64,000 nt of DNA from Bosea beijingensis (GTDB taxonomy: Bacteria > Pseudomonadota > Alphaproteobacteria > Rhizobiales > Beijerinckiaceae): NCBI RefSeq assembly GCF_030758975.1, contig NZ_CP132359.1, positions 4,249,705 through 4,313,704 on the forward strand, in the 5' to 3' direction. The stretch's first letter is position 1, and the number at the start of each line of letters is the position of its first letter. A program made the position numbers and the translations under genes. The notes under the pieces are model-generated. The model was not told where the DNA came from and did no database searches. It saw only the letters and a program-made list of their open reading frames with translations. Positions 34,409 to 42,692 of the stretch are shown in pieces.

Positions 34409-35374
34409 TTACGAGCCGACCTTGAGGCCCTTTTCCTTCAGGTAGCGCGCGGCGCCCGGATGGAGCGGGACCGGCATGCCGTCGGTCGCCTTCTCCAGCT
34501 TGATCTCCTTGCCGGCCGAATGCGAGGCGGCGAGCTCACCGAGGTTTTCGAAGATGTTCTTGGTCATCTGGTAGACCAGTTCCTCCTTCACGCCCTCATG
34601 GGTGACGAGGTAGTTGACGACGGCAGCCGTGTTCACGTCGGCGTTCTGGCCGGTATAGGTGTTGGCCGGGATAGGGGCGCTGATGAAGGGCGGGCCGGCC
34701 TTGTCGATCACGGCCTTAGGCACCTCGACGACATTGATCTCGACCGAGGTCGAGAGGTCGCGCAGCGAGGCGACGCCGAGGCCGGCCGATTGCAGGGTGG
34801 CGTCGAGCTGGCGGTTCTTCATGAGCTCGACAGACTCGGCGAAGGGCAGGTACTCGATCTTGCCGAGGTCCTTATAGGTGATGCCGGCGGCGGCGAGGAT
34901 CGCGCGGGCGTTGAGCTCCGTGCCGGATTTCGGCGCGCCGACCGAGAGGCGCTTGCCCTTGAGATCGGCCAGCGTCTTGATGCCGCTCTCCTTGGAGGCG
35001 ACGATCTGGACATAGTTCGGATAGACGGCGGCGATGCCGCGCAGCTTCTTCAGCGGCGCCTTGAAGCCGGCTTCCTCGTCGCCCTTCCAGGCGGCATCGA
35101 GCGAGTCGCCGAGCGTGAACGCGATCTCGCCGCGGCCCTGCTGGAGCAGAACGAGGTTCTCGACCGAAGCCTTGGTGGCCTGCACGGTGGGGCGGACGTT
35201 CTGGATCTTCTCGCCATAGATCTTCGAGAGCGCGACGCCCATCGGGTAATAAACGCCCGAGGTGCCGCCGGTCAGGATGTTGATGAAGTCCTGGGCGCTT
35301 GCCGCGGCCGGCGCGGCAATGAGCGTGACGGCAGCGGCAAAGCCGGCAAGGCGGCTGCGGAACAGCGATGTCAT
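34409..35374 (-). CDS. TAXI family TRAP transporter solute receptor
   Basis: A 321-aa periplasmic receptor with a Sec signal (MTSLFRSRLAGFAAAVTLIAAPAAASAQ) and the TAXI hallmark ILTGGTSGVYYPMGVALSKI right after cleavage, then ATKASVENLVLLQQGRGEIAFTLGDSLDAA and LKGKRLSVGAPKSGTELNARAILAAAG. It delivers substrate to the fused DctQM permease downstream on the same strand. The ligand is unknown; TAXI receptors of this type have been linked to glutamate and C4-dicarboxylates. A palindromic repeat in the intercistronic gap may affect relative expression. Confidence 0.92.
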   Translation of the reverse strand: MTSLFRSRLAGFAAAVTLIAAPAAASAQDFINILTGGTSGVYYPMGVALSKIYGEKIQNVRPTVQATKASVENLVLLQQGRGEIAFTLGDSLDAAWKGDEEAGFKAPLKKLRGIAAVYPNYVQIVASKESGIKTLADLKGKRLSVGAPKSGTELNARAILAAAGITYKDLGKIEYLPFAESVELMKNRQLDATLQSAGLGVASLRDLSTSVEINVVEVPKAVIDKAGPPFISAPIPANTYTGQNADVNTAAVVNYLVTHEGVKEELVYQMTKNIFENLGELAASHSAGKEIKLEKATDGMPVPLHPGAARYLKEKGLKVGS

Positions 35375-35594
35375 GATGTCTCCCTGATGCGGTCCGGCTC
35401 ATGCGGCCAGTTGTCGCGTTTTTAGAGCATGCTGAACCCGAAAGGGAAAGCGCTCGACGACCGGCAGCACTCCACCTTTAGCCGAAGGACCGGACTGGTT
35501 TCGCCATGATTGGCTGCCTATCTCCGGTTTCGCACGGTCAGCTCGCCAGGGGCGGATCGGCCGTGTCTCCGAGCAACGAGCGATCAGGAACGAC

Positions 35595-37229
35595 ATGCAG
35601 GACCGCGCCGAGCAGGGTAGCAGCCAGGGGCTTCGCCTCGACCGACGAACTCTTCTCGCAGGTGCGGGTGCGACAGCGACGCTGGCCGCGCTCGGATTCG
35701 CGCCGGAAGCGCTGGCGCAGCAGGGGCTCAAGCTCGGCGACAGCAAGGATTTCACCTTCGAGACGCTGAAGGCGCGGGCGAAGGAGATGGCGGCCAAGCC
35801 CTATGAGGCGCCGCCCAACCCGCGGCCCGAGGTGATGCAGCGGATCGATTACGACGCCCATGGCAAGATCCGGTTCAAGCCGGAATCGGCGCTCTGGGCC
35901 AACGGCCCCTCGCCCTGGCCGGTGACCTTCTTCCATCTCGGCCGCTTCTTCCAGAAGCCGGTCAGGATGCATGTCGTCGAGGACGGCAAGGCCCGGGAGA
36001 TCGTCTACGATGCCAGCTATTTCGAGATGCCGGCGAATTCCCCGGCGCGCGACCTGCCGGCCGGGGCGGGCTTTGCGGGTTTCCGCCTGCAGGAAAGCCG
36101 CAGCGGCCATCCCGGCCGCAATGGCGAGGCGCTCGACTGGAAGACGAATGACTGGGTCGCCTTCCTCGGCGCCTCCTATTTCCGCGCCATCGGCGAGCTC
36201 TACCAGTACGGCCTGTCGGCGCGCGGCGTCGCGATCGATCCGGCCGTCTCCGGGAAGGTGGAGGAATTCCCGGATTTCACCCATATCTGGCTGGAAACGC
36301 CGCAGGCCGGCGCCGAGTATGTCGTGATCCATGCGCTGCTCTCGGGGCCGAGCCTGGCCGGCGCCTACCGCTTCCGCATGAATCGCGGCAAGGGCGTTAC
36401 CATGGAGATCGAGACTGCGCTGCACCTGCGCAAGGACGTCTCGCGGCTCGGCATCGCGCCGCTGACCTCGATGTTCTGGTATTCCGAGACCGCGAAGCAG
36501 ACGGCGATCGACTGGCGCCCCGAGGTGCATGATTCCGACGGGCTCGCGCTCTGGACCGGACCGGGCGAGCGGGCCTGGCGCCCCCTGAACAATCCCCCGC
36601 ACACCATGGCCTCGTCCTTCGTCGACAGCGATCCGCGCGGCTTCGGGCTGATGCAGCGCGACCGCGAGACCGGTCACTATCTCGACGGCGTGCATTACGA
36701 GCGCCGCCCGAGCCTCTGGGTCGAGACCGACGGGCAATGGGGCAGAGGCTCCGTCCAGCTCGTCGAAATCCCCACCGATGACGAGATCCACGACAATATC
36801 GTCGCGATGTGGGTGCCTGAAGGCCCTGCAAAGGCCGGTAACGTCTACAATTTCCGCTACACGCTGCACTGGCTCTCCGACGAGCCGTTCCCGACCCAGC
36901 TCGGCCGGGTCGTCGCGACGCGGCTCGGCAATGGCGGCCAGCCGGGAACCGTGCGGCCGCGCGGCGTGCGCAAGTTCATGGTCGAATTTCTGGGGCCGGC
37001 GCTGGAGACGATCCCCTTTGGCGTGAAGCCTGAGGTGATCCTGTCCACCTCGCGGGGCAGCTTCTCCTATGTCTTTACCGAGGCGGTGCCGGACGAGGTG
37101 CCTGGTCATTGGCGCGCCCAGTTCGATCTCTCTGTCGCCGGCAGCGAGCCGGTCGAGATGCGCTGCTATCTCAAGGCGGGCGATACCGTGCTGACCGAGA
37201 CCTGGCTCTATCAGTACCTGCCGTTCTGA
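35595..37229 (+). CDS. Periplasmic glucan biosynthesis protein, OpgG/OpgD family
   Basis: A 544-aa exported protein with a Tat signal (LDRRTLLAGAGATATLAALGFAPEALAQ, residues about 15-42). The MdoG fold follows: FTFETLKARAKEMAAKPYEAP, the YFEMP region, FPDFTHIWLETP, TSMFWYSETAKQTAIDWRPEVHDSDGLALWTGPGERAWRPLNNP, and PTDDEIHDNIVAMWVP. OpgD is Tat-exported whereas OpgG uses Sec, so the signal favours the OpgD-like branch. It acts in osmoregulated periplasmic glucan synthesis. AGGAA lies before the ATG. An NdvA-type glucan exporter is 5.5 kb downstream. Confidence 0.9.
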   Translation: MQDRAEQGSSQGLRLDRRTLLAGAGATATLAALGFAPEALAQQGLKLGDSKDFTFETLKARAKEMAAKPYEAPPNPRPEVMQRIDYDAHGKIRFKPESALWANGPSPWPVTFFHLGRFFQKPVRMHVVEDGKAREIVYDASYFEMPANSPARDLPAGAGFAGFRLQESRSGHPGRNGEALDWKTNDWVAFLGASYFRAIGELYQYGLSARGVAIDPAVSGKVEEFPDFTHIWLETPQAGAEYVVIHALLSGPSLAGAYRFRMNRGKGVTMEIETALHLRKDVSRLGIAPLTSMFWYSETAKQTAIDWRPEVHDSDGLALWTGPGERAWRPLNNPPHTMASSFVDSDPRGFGLMQRDRETGHYLDGVHYERRPSLWVETDGQWGRGSVQLVEIPTDDEIHDNIVAMWVPEGPAKAGNVYNFRYTLHWLSDEPFPTQLGRVVATRLGNGGQPGTVRPRGVRKFMVEFLGPALETIPFGVKPEVILSTSRGSFSYVFTEAVPDEVPGHWRAQFDLSVAGSEPVEMRCYLKAGDTVLTETWLYQYLPF

Positions 37230-37265
37230 GCGGGAACAGGCGCCGGCTGTACTCGTGGAGCTACC

Positions 37266-37398
37266 CTTGTCATTCCGGGGCTTCGTGTCAGCGAAGAACC
37301 CGGAACCCACGACCGGGTGAACCACCTATCATGCAGCGTGGAAGGTCTCACCCAGTCGTGGGTTCCGGGTTCGCGCCTGCGGCGCGCCCCGGAATGAC
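37266..37398. repeat. Palindromic intergenic repeat, copy B
   Basis: A 133-bp element with perfect 15-bp outer arms (37266-37280 with 37384-37398, CTTGTCATTCCGGGG) and imperfect inner arms of about 20 bp (37291-37313 with 37355-37374). It lies downstream of the glucan biosynthesis gene and before the first Zur-box candidate. The cruciform could also end transcription. Confidence 0.85.
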
Positions 37399-37468
37399 AA
37401 GAGTGACGGAGCATGCCTCTGCCAAGCATTGGGGACAGGCGCGGAATCACGCTTGCTCCAGCGTGAGC

Positions 37469-37486
37469 GTAACATTATATCGTTTC
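37469..37486. promoter_or_regulatory. Candidate Zur box 1
   Basis: The minus-strand reading GAAACGATATAATGTTAC matches GAAACGTTATATCGTTAC at 39281-39298 in 14 of 18 positions. It ends 2 bp before the ATG of the His-rich peptide that heads znuCB, so a bound Zur repressor would cover the start region. Confidence 0.75.
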
Positions 37487-37488
37487 TT

Positions 37489-37638
37489 ATGGCTCACGCG
37501 CACGCCCACCACACGCATCGCGCCGCCTCGGAAGCTCCGGGGTGGTCGCTCTTGCGCCTGTCGGCGGGAACGCGCGTGGGATTGGCCGCTGCCGTCATCG
37601 CCCTGCTCTGGCTGGTGACGCTGGCCGTGATCCTGTGA
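37489..37638 (+). CDS. His-rich 49-aa membrane peptide, zinc locus
   Basis: A 49-aa protein: MAHAHAHHTHRAASEAP, with five His in the first ten residues, then a linker and one membrane helix (VGLAAAVIALLWLVTLAVIL). The Zur-box candidate abuts its start and znuC begins 10 bp after its stop, so it is the first gene of the znuCB operon. A role in zinc sensing or hand-over to the permease is plausible, but I know of no assigned function. A longer frame from 37429 is rejected because it crosses the operator. Confidence 0.75.
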   Translation: MAHAHAHHTHRAASEAPGWSLLRLSAGTRVGLAAAVIALLWLVTLAVIL

Positions 37639-37648
37639 GTTTGCGTTG

Positions 37649-38383
37649 ATGTCCGCCGTCCGCCTGACCGATCTGACACTGGGCTATGACCGTCACCCAG
37701 CGGTGCATCATCTCTCCGGCGAGATCAAAACCGGGAGCTTGACCGCCATCGTCGGGCCGAACGGCGCCGGCAAGTCGACCTTGCTCAAGGGCATCGCGGG
37801 TGCTCTCGCACCACTCTCGGGCGGTGTTGTGCTCGCCAAGGGCAAGCGCCTCGCCTATCTCCCGCAATCGGCCGATCTCGACCGCTCCTTCCCGATCCAT
37901 GTTTATGATCTCGTCGCCATGGGCCTGTGGAACCGGGCCGGCATTTTCGGTCGCATCGGCGCCGGCGCGGCCCATAAGATCGAGCATGCCATCGCGGCGG
38001 TCGGCCTGACCGGCTTCGAGCGCCGCCCGATCGGCACGCTCTCCGGTGGGCAGATGCAGCGGGCCTTGTTCGCGCGGCTTCTGCTGCAGGATGCCGACGT
38101 GATTCTGCTCGACGAGCCTTTCACCGCGATCGATGCGCGCACGACCGCCGATCTGCTCGAACTCGTCCGGCGCTGGCATGGCGAGAGCCGTACCGTGGTC
38201 GCAGTGCTGCACGATATCGAGACGGTCCGGCAGGCCTTTCCGCAGACGTTGCTGCTGGCGCGCGAGGCCGTGGCCTGGGGTGAGACCGCGACGGTGCTGA
38301 CGCCTGAGAATCTGCTGAAGGCGCGGCGCATGGTCGAGTCTTTCGACAGCCACGCCGCTCCCTGTCAGCGCGACGCCGCCTGA
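37649..38383 (+). CDS. znuC: Zinc ABC transporter ATPase ZnuC
   Basis: A 244-aa ATPase: Walker A GPNGAGKSTLLKG (residue about 35), Q-loop LPQSADLDRSFPIHVYDLV (typical of metal ABC ATPases), signature LSGGQMQRALFARLL, and Walker B VILLDEPFTAID. It energises zinc uptake with ZnuB and ZnuA. A TTG codon directly precedes the ATG; the ATG at 37649 is chosen. Zinc rather than manganese is inferred from the Zur-like boxes and the adjacent COG0523 GTPase. Confidence 0.93.
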   Translation: MSAVRLTDLTLGYDRHPAVHHLSGEIKTGSLTAIVGPNGAGKSTLLKGIAGALAPLSGGVVLAKGKRLAYLPQSADLDRSFPIHVYDLVAMGLWNRAGIFGRIGAGAAHKIEHAIAAVGLTGFERRPIGTLSGGQMQRALFARLLLQDADVILLDEPFTAIDARTTADLLELVRRWHGESRTVVAVLHDIETVRQAFPQTLLLAREAVAWGETATVLTPENLLKARRMVESFDSHAAPCQRDAA

Positions 38384-38405
38384 TCCGCCCAGCCAGGCCA
38401 AGCCG

Positions 38406-39281
38406 ATGCTCTACGACCTCCTCATCGGCCCCTTCGCCGAATTCGACTTCATGCGCCGTGCCCTCGTCGGCGTGGTTGCGCTCTCCGTCTCGGGCGCGCC
38501 GATCGGAGTCTTCCTGATGCTCCGGCGGATGAGCCTGACCGGCGACGCCATGGCGCATGCGATCCTGCCCGGTGCGGCGCTGGGCTATCTCGTCGCCGGC
38601 TTCTCCCTGCCGGCGATGACGATCGGCGGACTCGCGGCTGGCTTCGCGGTGGCGCTGGCGGCCGGCGCCGTGGCCCGCGCGACCGTGCTCAAGGAGGACG
38701 CCTCGCTTGCGGCCTTCTACCTGATCTCGCTGGCGCTCGGCGTCACCATCGTTTCGCTGCGCGGTTCGGCGATCGATCTCCTGCATGTGCTGTTCGGCAA
38801 TGTACTGGCGCTCGACGATCAGGTGCTGATCCTGCTCGCCGGTGTCGCGACCGTGTCGCTGCTGTCGCTGGCGGCGCTTTATCGGCCGCTGGTGCTCGAA
38901 TGCGTCGATCCCGGCTTCCTGCGCTCGGTCAGCCGTTCAGGCGGCGTCGTGCATCTGACCTTTCTCGCGCTCGTCGTGCTCAATCTCGTCGCCGGTTTCC
39001 ATGCGCTGGGGACCTTGCTCGCCGTCGGCATGATGATGCTGCCGGCCGCCGCCGCGCGCTTCTGGACGGCTGACATCACCCGCCTGCTGCTGCTCGCGGC
39101 CGGTTTCGGCATCGTCTCCGGCTATGCCGGGCTCGTGACGTCCTACGCGGCGGGGTCAAGCCTGCCGGCGGGGCCTTCGATCATCCTGGCTGCTGGCGCG
39201 ATCTATATCGGCTCACTCCTGTTCGGCTCGCAGGACGGACTTGCGCGACGCCTCTTGCCTCGTGCCCATTTTCAGAGATAG
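38406..39281 (+). CDS. znuB: Zinc ABC transporter permease ZnuB
   Basis: A 291-aa inner-membrane permease of the ABC-3 metal family with about eight helices. Conserved pieces are FMRRALVGVVALSVSGAPIGVFLMLRRMSLTGDAMAHAILPGAALGY near the N-terminus and GTLLAVGMMMLPAAAARFW in the second half. It starts 22 bp after znuC. Its stop codon overlaps the first base of the second Zur-box candidate, so znuA has its own regulated promoter. Confidence 0.93.
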   Translation: MLYDLLIGPFAEFDFMRRALVGVVALSVSGAPIGVFLMLRRMSLTGDAMAHAILPGAALGYLVAGFSLPAMTIGGLAAGFAVALAAGAVARATVLKEDASLAAFYLISLALGVTIVSLRGSAIDLLHVLFGNVLALDDQVLILLAGVATVSLLSLAALYRPLVLECVDPGFLRSVSRSGGVVHLTFLALVVLNLVAGFHALGTLLAVGMMMLPAAAARFWTADITRLLLLAAGFGIVSGYAGLVTSYAAGSSLPAGPSIILAAGAIYIGSLLFGSQDGLARRLLPRAHFQR

Positions 39282-39298
39282 AAACGTTATATCGTTAC
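39281..39298. promoter_or_regulatory. Candidate Zur box 2
   Basis: GAAACGTTATATCGTTAC lies 17 bp before the znuA ATG and shares its pattern with the site at 37469-37486. The AT-rich core TTATAT inside GC-rich DNA is conspicuous. Confidence 0.78.
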
Positions 39299-39314
39299 AT
39301 AATTGGAGTCGTCC

Positions 39315-40256
39315 ATGCCCACCCGTCGCGCCCTCGTCGCCAGCCTCGCTTTCGGGCTTGCCATGGCTGCCGCGCCGTTCGGCGCCTTCGCGCAGGAGAA
39401 GCTGCCGGTGGTGGCGAGCTTCTCGATCCTCGGCGATTTCGTTCGACAGGTCGGGGGTGATCGCGTCAGCGTGACCACGCTGGTCGGTCCGGACGGCGAT
39501 ACGCATGTCTATTCGCCGACGCCTGCCGATGCGAAGGCGATGGCTGCCGCCAAGCTGGTCCTCGTCAACGGCCTGCATTTCGAAGGCTGGCTGCCACGCC
39601 TCGTGAAATCCTCCGGCACCAAGGCGACCATGGCGGAGGCGACGAAGGGCATCACCCCGCTCGAAGCCGATGACGACCATGACGAGAAGGCCAAGGGCGG
39701 CCATGCGCATGCCCATGGTCATGACGATCCGCATGCCTGGCAGAGCGTTGCCAACGCCAAGATCTATGTCGCGAATATCCGGGACGCGCTGAGCGCGGCC
39801 GATCCGGCCGGCAAGGCCAGCTACGAGGCCAATGCCACGGCCTATCTCGCCGAACTCGACAAGCTCGAAAGCGAGGTGAAGGCTGCCATCGCCCGCATTC
39901 CGGCCGAGCGGCGCAAGGCGATCACCACTCACGACGCCTTCGGCTATTTCGTGAAGGCCTATGGCATCGCCTTCGTGGCGCCGCAGGGCGTCTCGACCGA
40001 GGCCGAGGCCTCCGCGAGGGACGTCGCCCGCATCATCCGGCAGGTGAAGACGCAGAAAATCCCCGCCGTATTCCTCGAAAACGTCACCAATCCGCGCCTC
40101 GTCGAGCAGATCGCCCGCGAGAGCGGCGCCAAGGTCGGCGGCCGGCTCTATTCGGATGCCCTCTCGGCCGCAACCGGGCCGGCGGGGACTTACATCCGGA
40201 TGATGAAGCACAATATAAGCGAAATCGAAAAGGCGCTGACCGCCGGCCCGGTTTGA
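39315..40256 (+). CDS. znuA: Zinc ABC transporter substrate-binding protein ZnuA
   Basis: A 313-aa periplasmic protein with signal MPTRRALVASLAFGLAMAAAPFGAFAQ and the cluster A-1 fold: VVASFSILGDFVRQVGGDRVSVTTLVGPDGDTHVYSPTP (His ligand), VNGLHFEGW, the His/Asp-rich loop DDDHDEKAKGGHAHAHGHDDPHAW (about residues 118-141), THDAFGYF (His) and LYSDALS (late Asp). The His-rich loop is typical of zinc rather than manganese receptors. ATG at 39315 with GGAG upstream is preferred to an upstream TTG. Confidence 0.94.
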   Translation: MPTRRALVASLAFGLAMAAAPFGAFAQEKLPVVASFSILGDFVRQVGGDRVSVTTLVGPDGDTHVYSPTPADAKAMAAAKLVLVNGLHFEGWLPRLVKSSGTKATMAEATKGITPLEADDDHDEKAKGGHAHAHGHDDPHAWQSVANAKIYVANIRDALSAADPAGKASYEANATAYLAELDKLESEVKAAIARIPAERRKAITTHDAFGYFVKAYGIAFVAPQGVSTEAEASARDVARIIRQVKTQKIPAVFLENVTNPRLVEQIARESGAKVGGRLYSDALSAATGPAGTYIRMMKHNISEIEKALTAGPV

Positions 40257-40299
40257 CCGGGCGGTGTCCTCCTCGCGTCGCAGTCATTCAGGTCAAGCC

Positions 40300-41262
40300 A
40301 TGTCCGAGAAAATCCCCGTCACGGTGCTCACCGGCTATCTGGGCGCCGGCAAGACCACGCTCCTCAACCGCATCCTGACCGAGGACCACGGCAAGAAATT
40401 CGCGGTGATCGTCAACGAGTTCGGCGAGGCCGGCATCGACGGCGACCTCATCGTCGGGGCCGACGAGGAAATCTTCGAGATGAACAACGGCTGCATCTGC
40501 TGCACCGTGCGCGGCGACCTGATCCGCATTCTCGACGGCCTGATGAAGCGCAAGGGCAAGTTCGACGCGATCATCGTCGAGACCACCGGCCTCGCCGATC
40601 CCGCGCCGGTCGCGCAGACCTTCTTCGTCGACCAGGATGTCGGCGACGCCACCCGCCTCGACGCGGTCGTCACTGTGACCGACGCCAAGTGGCTGAAGGA
40701 CCGTTTGAAGGATGCGCCGGAAGCCAAGAACCAGATCGCCTTCGCCGACGTCATCGTGCTCAACAAGACCGATCTCGTGACGGCGGAAGAGCTCGCCGAT
40801 GTCGAGGCCGCGATCCGCGCCATCAACCCCTATGCCAAGCTGCACAAGGCCGAGCGCGCCAATGTCGATATCGCGGCGCTGCTCGATCGCAAAGCCTTCG
40901 ATCTCGACCGCATTCTCGACATCGAGCCGGATTTCCTCGAGGCAGGCCACCATCATCACCATGCCGAGGACGTACGCTCGATCTCGCTGACCGTGGCGGG
41001 CGATGTCGATCCCGAGAAGTTCATGCCGTGGATCAATGACCTCACGCAGATCCAGGGGCCGAACATCCTGCGCTCCAAGGGCATCCTGGCGTTCAAGAAC
41101 GAGCCGCGCCGCTTCGTCTTCCAGGGCGTTCACATGATCCTGGACGGTGACCTGCAGCGCGACTGGAAGGATGGCGAGACCCGCGAGAGCCGCCTCGTCT
41201 TCATCGGGCGCAATCTCAACGAGAACGAATTGCGTCGGGGGTTTGAAGCCTGCGCGGCCTGA
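40300..41262 (+). CDS. COG0523 GTPase (CobW/ZigA-type zinc chaperone family)
   Basis: A 320-aa G3E GTPase: Walker A GYLGAGKTTLLNRIL (about residues 9-23), the metal-binding CxCC motif GCICCTVRGDL (about 66-70), ETTGLADP, guanine specificity NKTD (about 152), a His run GHHHHHAEDV (about 215) and the CobW C-terminal domain (VFQGVHMILDGDLQRDWKDGE). Members deliver Zn or other metals to target proteins during starvation. Clustering with znuABC supports zinc. It starts 43 bp after znuA; MSEKIPVTVLTG matches family N-termini. Confidence 0.93.
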   Translation: MSEKIPVTVLTGYLGAGKTTLLNRILTEDHGKKFAVIVNEFGEAGIDGDLIVGADEEIFEMNNGCICCTVRGDLIRILDGLMKRKGKFDAIIVETTGLADPAPVAQTFFVDQDVGDATRLDAVVTVTDAKWLKDRLKDAPEAKNQIAFADVIVLNKTDLVTAEELADVEAAIRAINPYAKLHKAERANVDIAALLDRKAFDLDRILDIEPDFLEAGHHHHHAEDVRSISLTVAGDVDPEKFMPWINDLTQIQGPNILRSKGILAFKNEPRRFVFQGVHMILDGDLQRDWKDGETRESRLVFIGRNLNENELRRGFEACAA

Positions 41263-41276
41263 GTTAAAGCCGCGTC

Positions 41277-42287
41277 ATGACGACGATGACCCCACCCGTC
41301 TCGCTGCGCGAGCATGTCACCCCGATCACTGCCGAGACGCATGTCGTCGCGGTTCACTGGCTGAAGCAGGGGCTGGTGCTCGCGCTGGCCGATGGGCGCG
41401 TGCTGCGCTGGCGCGACGGCGCCGTCGTGGATAGCGTCGAGGCTCATGCCGGCGGCATCCTCTGCGCGACCGGCGACGGCGATCGCCTGATCACAGGCGG
41501 CGATGACGGACGTGTCGTCGCCACCCGCTCCGAGGGTGAGCCGGAAGAGCTGGCGAAGGACCAGAAGCGCCGCTGGATCGATGCGATCACGCTGTCGCCC
41601 TCCGGCAATCTCGCCTGGAACACCGGCAAGACCGTGCAGGCCCGCGACGAGAAAGGCCGCGTCCGCACGCTGGAGGCGGCGAGCACGCCGCAGGGTCTCG
41701 TCTTCGCCCCGAAAGGCTATCGCCTCGCCATCGCCCAGATGAACGGCGTCTCGCTCTGGTATCCGAACACCGAAGCGAAGCCGGAATTCCTGGAATGGAA
41801 GGGCTCGCATATCGACGTCGCCTGGTCGCCGGACGGGCGCTTCGTCGTCTCCTCAATGCAGGAGAACGCGCTGCATGGCTGGAAGCTCGGCGACAAGCCC
41901 GGCCATATGCGGATGACCGGCTATCCGGCGAAGCCGCGCTCGCTGTCCTGGTCGCATGACGGGCTCTGGCTCGCCTCCAGCGGGGCGGATGGCGCCATCG
42001 TCTGGCCGTTCCAGGGCGACGGGCCGCAGGGCAAGGCGCCGCGCGAATGTGGCGTGCGCCATGCCCGCGTCACGCGCGTCGCCTTCCATCCGGGCGCGCT
42101 GGTGCTGGCGATCGGCTACGATGATGGCTGCATCCTGATGGTCCGGCTGACCGACGGCTCCGAATTGCTGGTGCGCCCGGCCCTGCGCGGCAGCGGCATC
42201 AGCGCCTTTGCCTGGGACAAGGCCGGCAAGCGGCTCGCCTTCGGCGCCGAGGACGGCGCCGCCGGCGTGCTGACACTGCCGAACTGA
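41277..42287 (+). CDS. WD40-repeat protein in the zinc cluster
   Basis: A 336-aa cytoplasmic beta-propeller. WD-like repeats are seen at VVAVHWLKQGLVLALADGRVLRW, GILCATGDGDRLITGGDDGRVVA, IDVAWSPDGRFVVSSMQENALHGWKL, PRSLSWSHDGLWLASSGADGAIVWPF, TRVAFHPGALVLAIGYDDGCILM and SAFAWDKAGKRLAFGAEDGAAGVL. No enzyme domain is present. It starts 14 bp after the COG0523 gene and is very likely co-transcribed, so it may scaffold or assist metal delivery; that is inference. Confidence 0.85.
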   Translation: MTTMTPPVSLREHVTPITAETHVVAVHWLKQGLVLALADGRVLRWRDGAVVDSVEAHAGGILCATGDGDRLITGGDDGRVVATRSEGEPEELAKDQKRRWIDAITLSPSGNLAWNTGKTVQARDEKGRVRTLEAASTPQGLVFAPKGYRLAIAQMNGVSLWYPNTEAKPEFLEWKGSHIDVAWSPDGRFVVSSMQENALHGWKLGDKPGHMRMTGYPAKPRSLSWSHDGLWLASSGADGAIVWPFQGDGPQGKAPRECGVRHARVTRVAFHPGALVLAIGYDDGCILMVRLTDGSELLVRPALRGSGISAFAWDKAGKRLAFGAEDGAAGVLTLPN

Positions 42288-42293
42288 GCGGCG

Positions 42294-42581
42294 ATGCGCT
42301 TCGGTCTCTTCGGCAAGCCGGATGCCCGCAAGGGCGGCGATGCGAAGGCCGAAGCCAAGGCCACGGCCGAACGACTGAAGGCGCAGGTCCGGGAACTGCT
42401 CGACCTGCCCGAGACGGCTGCCATAGCGGTCAACGAGATCATCTGCGCCGATCCCGCCTGTCCGGGCAACGAGACGGTGATTCTCGTGATGAAGCCGGGC
42501 GAGAAGACCCGCGCCTACAAATTGCAGATGGCGATGGCCGAGGTGACGGCGGAAGCGCTGGCCGAAGCCCTGCGGCCTTAG
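42294..42581 (+). CDS. Small conserved-looking protein with CxxxxC motif, zinc cluster
   Basis: A 95-aa protein, MRFGLFGKPDARKGG then an Ala/Glu/Lys-rich helix, a compact core VRELLDLPETAAIAVNEIICADPACPGNETVILVMKPGEKTRAYKLQMAMAEVTAEALAEAL. The two Cys in ICADPACPG could bind metal. It is 6 bp after the WD40 gene and completes the cluster. I do not recognise a named domain; a partner of the COG0523 GTPase is plausible. Confidence 0.72.
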   Translation: MRFGLFGKPDARKGGDAKAEAKATAERLKAQVRELLDLPETAAIAVNEIICADPACPGNETVILVMKPGEKTRAYKLQMAMAEVTAEALAEALRP

Positions 42582-42692
42582 GGCTTGAAGTCGTTCGGCA
42601 AGGCCGCCGGGGCGAACATAGCGCGACCCTCCTGATCAAGCGAGCTGGATGACCGCTTGCCGCCAGCGCCGGTTTCGCTAAAGCTCCTTTCG

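Noticed and set aside
37429-37488. 20-residue extension of the His-rich zinc peptide
   Set aside because: It covers the Zur-box candidate; the ATG at 37489 gives a clean basic-His N-terminus and membrane helix.
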